NCBI GenBank assembly: GCA_003512175.1
Contig: DOSP01000058.1
Location: 12,459 to 23,952, forward strand
Source of the DNA: Candidatus Kerfeldbacteria bacterium
GTDB lineage: Bacteria; Patescibacteriota; Patescibacteriia; UBA9570
DNA length: 11,494 nt
Direction: 5' to 3'
The first letter of the stretch is position 1. Each line of letters opens with the position of its first letter. Made by a program: the position numbers and the translations under genes. This document shows, piece by piece, positions 6,474 to 11,494 of the stretch. A model generated the notes under the pieces. That model worked only from the letters and a program-made list of their open reading frames with translations. It searched no databases and had not been told where the DNA came from.

Positions 6474-6892
6474 TGAAACGACTACTGTCTAGTTTTTTTA
6501 TCTGTCTTCTCCTTCTGCCCGGCTTAGTTTCAGCCGCCGGGGAATCGACTGATGAGCTAGGTGATGGCACCTATGTGAAAAAAGATTTCGACTACTATTT
6601 TAATACCGTCCAAAACAACACTCGCTTGGGCGGATATGATGATGTGGCCAATGAAGGGCCGATTATGACCGCCTCATTGGTGATTAATCTACTGCTTGGA
6701 CTATTAGGTACGGTCGCTCTGTGTTTGATTGTCTATGCTGGATTTTTATGGATTATCGCTCGGGGGAAGGAAGAGGACATCACCAAAGCGAAAGACATCC
6801 TAATGGGTAGCGTGGTTGGACTGCTGGTGATATTAGGATCGTATTCCTTTTTGTACTATATTTTCCGGAGTTGGGTCAACATCACTGACTAG
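6473..6892 (+). CDS. T4SS-pilin-like protein with signal peptide, last of the rightward cluster
   Basis: The 139-residue protein has a typical leader (1-21, cleavage near VSA) and the longest exposed N-terminal segment among the single-domain members (about 22-62, rich in Asp, Tyr and Asn). The core follows: helix 1 (about 66-96), a loop RGKEEDITKAKD (97-108) and helix 2 (about 111-132). It differs from its neighbours by a Lys in place of Asn in the loop motif and by SYSFLYY where others read SYG or ALG. Its last 11 bases overlap the end of the convergent gene on the other strand, leaving no room for a terminator between them. Role inferred as for the other members. Confidence 0.77.
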   Translation: MKRLLSSFFICLLLLPGLVSAAGESTDELGDGTYVKKDFDYYFNTVQNNTRLGGYDDVANEGPIMTASLVINLLLGLLGTVALCLIVYAGFLWIIARGKEEDITKAKDILMGSVVGLLVILGSYSFLYYIFRSWVNITD

Positions 6893-7238
6893 AAGCTGTT
6901 TGAAATAAACCAAAGGTAAAGTTCAGTACCGCGTAGCTGCTCAAAATAACAGCCATACCGATAACCGCCCACAGCAATGTGTCGCGGCCTTTTTTAATTC
7001 TTTCTTCAACGCCCCCGGAAAAAATCATATGAAAGCCACCCCAGACAAACATCAGTAAGGCACCGGCACCAACAATACCCAACAGAGCCTGGATGATTAC
7101 AGCGATAAATAGTATAGGTTCGGTTTGACTGCCGCCGCTGTTAAATGGAGAATTGAGTGATTCATTTTGGGCTAGAACCAGCAGTGGGGCAGCCAACCCT
7201 AGGCTAGTGACGGCGAGATGACGATGGGGGAACTTCAT
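6882..7238 (-). CDS. T4SS-pilin-like protein with signal peptide, end of the leftward operon
   Basis: From the ATG at 7238 the protein has 118 residues: a leader ending VLA (23) then Q, a short Asn/Ser/Gly-rich segment (24-40), helix 1 (about 42-72), a loop SGGVEERIKKGRD (74-86) and helix 2 (about 88-112). The loop form GGVExRI is shared with the cysteine-rich protein encoded just upstream and differs from the GNEExxxKAK form of the rightward cluster, so these two make a separate subfamily. A GTG at 7274 is in frame but lies inside the upstream gene and would bury the leader behind a polar extension, so 7238 is preferred, 19 bp after the upstream stop. It overlaps the convergent cluster end by 11 bp. 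Confidence 0.75.
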   Translation of the reverse strand: MKFPHRHLAVTSLGLAAPLLVLAQNESLNSPFNSGGSQTEPILFIAVIIQALLGIVGAGALLMFVWGGFHMIFSGGVEERIKKGRDTLLWAVIGMAVILSSYAVLNFTFGLFQTASSQ

Positions 7239-7257
7239 ATGAGGAAAAGTATATCGG

Positions 7258-8349
7258 TTATTTACGTTTTGCACAAACTGTATTCGCTACTGAGCAGGAT
7301 AGATCATCTCGTACGATGTAGCTGTCTTCATTCGACTCAGTAATACCCGATGTACACGTATACGATGCACCATCATCTGTGTTAGCAAACAGTGTACAGC
7401 CATCCGCGCAGACACACTGTTTAGATTTGTTGCTGCTGGCATCATCCACATCAGCTGGGCTTGAGACGTCTGTACCATCACAGGTTGGGCTATCGCCATC
7501 GGTGGCTAGGGCACGCCAACAAATACACTGTGGATCTTGATAGTTGCCAGATTTACATGGGCTGGCCAGGCAGGCTTCGCCAACTAGCGCACCTTCACAA
7601 GTAATGGGTAGGTCGGGATAGCAACCCTCGAAGCTCCACCATTCCCTGGTGAATACTTTAGCGGTCTGCGTTCCACCAGACAACGAGGCTGTTCGGACAA
7701 TCACATTCACTGCAAACCAAGCGATGAACACAACCGCTAATCCAGAAACAGTGCCAATGAGAATTTTTTTACCCGTTTCTATACGTGATTCTACACCACC
7801 TGAAAAGATCCAAAATAACCCACCGATGATGAACATCAATAGGGACAAGGCACTTAAGAAAGCACCAATGATATCGGCGGCATTCGTGAAAACTTTTGTA
7901 ATCTCACAAATATCACAGCCGTTCTCATCCTGACAGTCCTTGGGTACGAGCGTATATCGCCAACCAGTTACTCCACCCGACGATTCGTCATCGGTGAGAC
8001 GGCAGGAACCAGAAGCGGAATAGAACGCACTATAGGCAGAGGGTAATCCCGCCATTTCGGCGACACTCTCAGGGGTCGCTGAAGTGCACTGAGTTTCATT
8101 ATCCGCCGAACCAGTTAAATTACTAATAGAACATGTCCAACCTGCGGCCGTACCGCCACCAGATGTACAAGCGGAAGCAAAGTCGGCTTGAGTATAACCA
8201 GCCGCTGCGGCGGCAGTTTGACCGAGAGCATTGATACTAGCCGAACCAGAACAGGTACAGCTGACACTAGCTTGTGCTGTCGACACATGTATGAATAGTG
8301 CGCTAAGCGATACGCTACACACTATGAACAAAAGACGGACCTTATTCAT
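7258..8349 (-). CDS. Secreted cysteine-rich protein with an internal T4SS-pilin-like helix pair
   Basis: This 363-residue protein has a signal peptide (cleavage near AQA, 27), a first extracellular segment (28-149) with nine cysteines, two helices (about 158-182 and 198-218) joined by SGGVESRIETGKK (183-195), and a C-terminal segment (219-363) with thirteen cysteines, many as CxC or near pairs. With VirB2-like topology both segments face outward, and the 22 cysteines (an even number) could form disulfides. That would give a small anchored surface protein built around a pilin core, about three times the usual length. It starts 8 bp inside the end of the solute-binding protein gene and is followed by the small pilin-like gene, so the three are probably one transcript. 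The cysteine domains match nothing I can name. Possible roles are a minor or tip subunit, or an adhesin. Confidence 0.7.
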   Translation of the reverse strand: MNKVRLLFIVCSVSLSALFIHVSTAQASVSCTCSGSASINALGQTAAAAAGYTQADFASACTSGGGTAAGWTCSISNLTGSADNETQCTSATPESVAEMAGLPSAYSAFYSASGSCRLTDDESSGGVTGWRYTLVPKDCQDENGCDICEITKVFTNAADIIGAFLSALSLLMFIIGGLFWIFSGGVESRIETGKKILIGTVSGLAVVFIAWFAVNVIVRTASLSGGTQTAKVFTREWWSFEGCYPDLPITCEGALVGEACLASPCKSGNYQDPQCICWRALATDGDSPTCDGTDVSSPADVDDASSNKSKQCVCADGCTLFANTDDGASYTCTSGITESNEDSYIVRDDLSCSVANTVCAKRK

Positions 8350-9715
8350 AGGTCAATTTTACCTTATCTGCGGTGTTTTCAACAGCCGTTAACACATCCA
8401 ATCGACCTTCATTCACAATATCGATCATGTCCACAAAAGCTGTTTCGGCCTCTGCTGGTTTTTCTCCTGCATACCAACTTTGGGCTGTCAGAGTTTGATT
8501 GGCAAACACCGCTAACGTTAAATCTTCACCGGTTTGTTGCGTATCAATTAAGGTGCGCAAAGCCGCTGGTTGTGGTTGAGCCGTTAAGACTGTCTCCACA
8601 TTCGCTTCGGTAGTAGTAAGCGCTTGTACAAACGCCCAGGCAGCATCTTTATGGGTGGTGTTCACGGAAACTGTTTCTACCCAATAGTTGGCATAATTCA
8701 CGGCTGCATTCGGGTCGGCGGATACTTGTGGCACAGCGGCGACACCAAAGTTCAACTGCCCGCCACGATCTTGGATGGTTTCAAGATCATAATAGTACCC
8801 AAGGTAATAGGCGGTTTTTCCGGCGATAAACTGCTCCAAGGCATTCGGCTGATCTTCCGTCCAGCTATACCATTCTACTGCTGGATTGGCGAAACTCGTA
8901 TAAAATTCCACTGCCTGGACGCCAGGAATGATATCACCACCACGTTCGGTAGCGCGGCTAAATTCTACCGAACTGCCCGATGTCATAGTGGCGCCATTCT
9001 GCATCATTAATAAGGAAACAATATCAAACATGCGAGGCACATTATTGCTGGTACCAAGTGCGGCCCCTGACTGAATAATATTGTCACTGATATCCACTAA
9101 GGTAAGCAACGGTACTTGTTTGACGAAATCATCCCACGTGGCAGCTGGTAAAGCGATGTTGGCCTGATCGAGCAGGTCTTTGTTGTAATACAGCACAAGT
9201 GTGTCAAGTGTGATGGGCAAACCATAGACCTGTGCACCATCGACATCTGCTTTCACCACATCATCATAGACCACTTGCGGAAAGAGGGAGTTGACTTGTG
9301 GTGCACTGATGCCGCGAATAGATTCTTTTTCGATCACTGTTTCTTTGCGCCCAAGTGATTCTTGGGTCGTGACGGACGTCATGCTTAATGCAGCCGGAAT
9401 CGGGAGAATCAAATCAGTGAAGGCGCCGATGTGGCTATTCGGTAAGGAGAAAATATCCGGACCATCACCTTCGGCCCAGCCTTCAATCAACTTATCTTCA
9501 TACTCCTCCAACCGGAACGTTTTCACTTCAATATCGATATAGGGATACTTGGCTTGAAAGGCATCAACTACAGCAGTAATGTTTGCTGAATCCGTGTAGA
9601 CGGTCCAGTAGGTGAGCGTAAAGGCATCTGGCTGTTGACCGGAATTGCGGCAGATGGCACCGCTCGTTAGCAACACGGCGCAGATCAGCGTCAAGCCAAT
9701 CATAGAACGTTTCAT
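8342..9715 (-). CDS. Extracellular solute-binding protein, family 1 (ABC sugar-type)
   Basis: The 457-residue protein has an N-terminal leader (about 1-21) followed by the two-lobe family-1 solute-binding fold. The fold is recognisable from the first strand TLTYWTVYTD, the FQAKYPYIDIEV strand-helix-strand, DGPDIFSLPN and YGLPITLDTLVLYYNKDLL, then the later NALEQFIAGKTAYYLGYY and KDAAWAFVQALTT. Family members bind sugars or other small solutes and pass them to an ABC permease; the ligand cannot be read. The leader ends SGAIC (18-22): Cys22 is a possible lipidation site but Ile before it is atypical for a lipobox. No permease or ATPase gene is nearby, which is unusual. The gene starts 3 bp after the nucleotidyltransferase gene and overlaps the next by 8 bp, so it belongs to that operon. 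Confidence 0.85.
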   Translation of the reverse strand: MKRSMIGLTLICAVLLTSGAICRNSGQQPDAFTLTYWTVYTDSANITAVVDAFQAKYPYIDIEVKTFRLEEYEDKLIEGWAEGDGPDIFSLPNSHIGAFTDLILPIPAALSMTSVTTQESLGRKETVIEKESIRGISAPQVNSLFPQVVYDDVVKADVDGAQVYGLPITLDTLVLYYNKDLLDQANIALPAATWDDFVKQVPLLTLVDISDNIIQSGAALGTSNNVPRMFDIVSLLMMQNGATMTSGSSVEFSRATERGGDIIPGVQAVEFYTSFANPAVEWYSWTEDQPNALEQFIAGKTAYYLGYYYDLETIQDRGGQLNFGVAAVPQVSADPNAAVNYANYWVETVSVNTTHKDAAWAFVQALTTTEANVETVLTAQPQPAALRTLIDTQQTGEDLTLAVFANQTLTAQSWYAGEKPAEAETAFVDMIDIVNEGRLDVLTAVENTADKVKLTYE

Positions 9716-9718
9716 AGA

Positions 9719-10864
9719 CTATACGGTAACAGAAAAACGCTGTTTCAGCAACTCTTGGAACTCCGGTAATTGGCGATAATTGAGCAAGTCATCGTATCGT
9801 TTAATTGGCCAGAACCGTTGCTGGCGATCAACCACTACGTATTGTGACGGAACATTCACATCACAGGCAAAGCGTTCCAACTGAATCACATTACCGTCAG
9901 CAATAGTTTTCTCTGCGAGTATCCATGGTAAATCTTCGTTGTAATTCACCAGGTCAGCCAGGGTGAACCAAAATGTATTGGTGTTTAACCAAGTTAAGCT
10001 CTCTAGCGAAAACTCTTGTGGTAGTTTCATTTGTTCAACAATCAGCACTTTGTTGTCAATTCGACAGAGTAATCCACCCTGATCGTCTGGGAGTTTTTCC
10101 ACTATTTCAACGGTACGCCCTGCTCGAGACTGGATGTGGACACCAAGAATGGCGGGGTCAATCGTCGCAGCCACGTTATCAATATTCGCAAACAACATAT
10201 ATTGAACATTAGCGATATGGGTTGTGCTCAAGTATTCACGCAATAAATACACAAAATCACCATGTCCGCACGGTGCCCAAGATAGTTGACCTAGATTATC
10301 AACAAAGACATCAATCTCATTCACTTCGGCCGCTTTGGTAAACCGTGGCACACGGGCTTGTTGAATGACAAAATGAAATCGCTCGGGGTCGAGATCGGGA
10401 TATTTGTTAAACAGCTGTGCGAGATGTTGCCTGGTTTGGGCATCTGTGACGAAACTATTCATCAACACTACCTGGGGATGATTTTCTAAGTTATACTGTT
10501 TGGTGGTGCGGAGTAAGTCACGAATTTTAAGTTCGATATAGCTTATTTCATCCACAACAGGGGTAATCCCCTTCGGGAGGTCAGCAAATTGTTCAGCGCC
10601 GTAACGCGTCGCCGCCCCACCATTTAACCAAAACACTAATAGTTGGTCAGCTTGTAAAGCTTCAACACCCATAGCCAGCGCTGTAGTGGAATAGGGTGTC
10701 ACGTCATCTGCCATAGGCACACTTAATTGGCTGGCCGGAATGACAAAACTGGATTGATCCAACTCTCCTGATTGCAGTTTGATGTGGAGCGCTTTGATGT
10801 GCTCTGGATCGACGCCCTTGGCACGCAATTGTTCCTGAATATCGGCTTGGTGAATGCGTAACAT
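9719..10864 (-). CDS. UDPGP-family nucleotidyltransferase (eukaryotic-type UTP-sugar-1-phosphate uridylyltransferase)
   Basis: From the ATG at 10864 the protein has 381 residues. It carries the UDPGP motifs in order: LNGGAATRYG (80-89) with PKG (97-99) for nucleotide binding, LMNSF (134-138), PCGHGDF (198-204), ANIDNVAATID (226-236), EIVEKLPDDQGG (253-264), NTNTFWF (294-300) and RFWPIKRYDDLL near the C-terminus. Such enzymes make UDP-glucose or a related UDP-sugar (UDP-GlcNAc or UDP-GalNAc in some branches) from UTP and the sugar-1-phosphate in the cytoplasm. Bacteria more often use the unrelated GalU type, so this branch is notable. The activating loop reads AATRYG rather than the common LGTxMG, so the exact substrate is open. 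A longer TTG start at 10903 would run into the divergent gene and was rejected. It is the first gene of the leftward four-gene operon. Confidence 0.82.
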   Translation of the reverse strand: MLRIHQADIQEQLRAKGVDPEHIKALHIKLQSGELDQSSFVIPASQLSVPMADDVTPYSTTALAMGVEALQADQLLVFWLNGGAATRYGAEQFADLPKGITPVVDEISYIELKIRDLLRTTKQYNLENHPQVVLMNSFVTDAQTRQHLAQLFNKYPDLDPERFHFVIQQARVPRFTKAAEVNEIDVFVDNLGQLSWAPCGHGDFVYLLREYLSTTHIANVQYMLFANIDNVAATIDPAILGVHIQSRAGRTVEIVEKLPDDQGGLLCRIDNKVLIVEQMKLPQEFSLESLTWLNTNTFWFTLADLVNYNEDLPWILAEKTIADGNVIQLERFACDVNVPSQYVVVDRQQRFWPIKRYDDLLNYRQLPEFQELLKQRFSVTV

Positions 10865-10903
10865 AGTATATGCTATAGTATAGTGATGATGCAGTTTGCA
10901 CAA
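10865..10903. promoter_or_regulatory. Divergent promoter region with overlapping -10 elements
   Basis: Only 21 bases (10865-10885) separate the two start codons. On the + strand TATAGT (10874-10879) ends six bases before the ATG at 10886, implying a leaderless message; no -35 is clear. On the - strand TATACT (10882-10877) lies twelve bases before the ATG at 10864, with a weak TTGTGC (10903-10898) 15 bases upstream. The two -10 elements share bases, so the two directions may exclude each other. Confidence 0.5.
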
Positions 10904-11494
10904 GCCTTAACACATGATGCTGGCCAGTTATTAGGCGATATCTATCGGAAACAATCCAGCGCTCACACTGCCTTACGGCAGTCGCCCAAACAGCTGAAAC
11001 TTGATGAAGATAAAACCATTGACCAGTTTATTGTTGAGCGGATTCAAGCTCACTATCCCGACCACGACATCATCACTGAAGAACGTCCGGCGATACGACA
11101 CAACTCACGGTATTGTTGGATCGTAGATCCCATCGATGGCAGTGTCAATTTCTCCACTCATAATCCTTTCTTCTCCATCTCTGTTGCTTTGCTTGTTGAT
11201 GGCCAACTGGAATTAGGCATAATTGAAGCGCCGTTGTTAGGTGAGCAATTTGTGGCTCAGCGGGGCCGGGGCGCTACGGTCAATGGCCAGACTATCCACG
11301 TGTCTACCATTGCCCGGTTGGCGGATGCGTATTTGGTGAACTGCGATGGCGGAGTAACGAATCGAACAGAATCATTTTCCACGATGATACGCAACTACTA
11401 CGATCAGGTGAAAGATATGCGTAAACTAGGGTCGGCAGCGTTAGAGTGTGCCTGGGTGGCTACTGGTCGAGCTGACGCATATATCACTATGGCG
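10886..11494 (+). CDS. Inositol monophosphatase family protein (3' end outside window)
   Basis: The frame runs open for 203 codons to the window edge. It carries the family's metal-binding motifs: ITEE (63-66) and DPIDGSVNF (81-89), which give the ligands Glu65, Asp81 and Asp84. GSAALECAWVATGRADAYI follows near the edge. The third metal ligand, in the WD motif, would lie beyond the window. Members hydrolyse inositol-1-phosphate or other sugar phosphates or 3'-phosphoadenosine-type substrates with Mg2+; substrate cannot be told here. Two consecutive ATGs (10886, 10889) are possible starts. The first fits a -10 element six bases upstream and a leaderless message; there is no Shine-Dalgarno site. 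It is divergent from the nucleotidyltransferase gene and shares its promoter region, which fits a common role in sugar-phosphate metabolism. Confidence 0.88.
   Translation, partial: MMQFAQALTHDAGQLLGDIYRKQSSAHTALRQSPKQLKLDEDKTIDQFIVERIQAHYPDHDIITEERPAIRHNSRYCWIVDPIDGSVNFSTHNPFFSISVALLVDGQLELGIIEAPLLGEQFVAQRGRGATVNGQTIHVSTIARLADAYLVNCDGGVTNRTESFSTMIRNYYDQVKDMRKLGSAALECAWVATGRADAYITMA

Noticed and set aside
3560..6892. Type IV pili (PilA class) as the identity of the small proteins
   Set aside because: None has the GFxxxE prepilin motif; they have two helices with a charged loop and signal-peptidase-type leaders.
3560..6892. Phage holins as the identity of the two-helix proteins
   Set aside because: No lysis or other phage genes are near, several have cleavable leaders, and the GNEExxxKAK loop fits the pilin-like family better.
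7239..7274. GTG start at 7274 for the last gene of the leftward operon
   Set aside because: It overlaps the upstream coding sequence and buries a clear signal peptide that begins at the ATG at 7238.
10865..10903. TTG start at 10903 for the nucleotidyltransferase
   Set aside because: It would cross the start of the divergent phosphatase gene and the promoter region; the extra residues have no family similarity.
1..11494. Recoded genetic code (TGA read as glycine)
   Set aside because: TGA ends at least three genes at sensible places, including an ATGA junction and a stop right before the terminator.
1..11494. CRISPR array, tRNA, rRNA or insertion sequence
   Set aside because: I see no regularly spaced repeats, cloverleaf, rRNA segments or transposase; the only notable inverted repeat is the terminator.

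Overview
This window looks like a chromosomal segment of a Patescibacteria (Candidate Phyla Radiation) bacterium. That is an inference. It rests on a dense cluster of short two-helix proteins of the T4SS_pilin type (a VirB2-like family common in these genomes), on tightly packed genes, on the apparent absence of Shine-Dalgarno sites, and on a bifunctional phosphoglucose/phosphomannose isomerase. TGA is used as a normal stop codon, so this is not the recoded Gracilibacteria/SR1 genetic code.

Layout. (1) Positions 1-3505, + strand: the 3' part of a phosphoglucose/phosphomannose isomerase gene, then two tandem paralogous polytopic membrane proteins of STT3-like GT-C appearance. They are chained by short overlaps and end at a perfect 36-bp palindrome that can terminate transcription in both directions. 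(2) 3560-3958, - strand: a lone pilin-like gene. (3) 4087-6892, + strand: six consecutive pilin-like genes with seven pilin domains, one gene being a two-domain fusion. They run from a strong promoter whose start point nearly coincides with the first start codon, and a second TATAAT lies inside the cluster. (4) 10864-6882, - strand: a four-gene operon of a UDPGP-family nucleotidyltransferase, an orphan family-1 solute-binding protein, a 363-residue cysteine-rich protein carrying a pilin-like helix pair, and a small pilin-like protein. (5) 10886 to the window end, + strand: an inositol monophosphatase family gene, cut by the window end and divergent from the nucleotidyltransferase.

How the parts may work together. 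Ten pilin-like domains in nine genes lie between genes for sugar-phosphate interconversion, nucleotide-sugar synthesis, lipid-linked or surface glycosylation, and sugar binding. The simplest reading is a cell-surface module: a family of small inner-membrane or filament subunits with divergent exposed N-termini, next to genes that could supply and attach glycans. No VirB4, VirB6, VirD4 or other T4SS engine gene is in the window, so assembly into a pilus is not shown here. The cluster itself (serial paralogy, a two-domain fusion, a cysteine-rich version and a co-transcribed solute-binding protein) is the most unusual feature.
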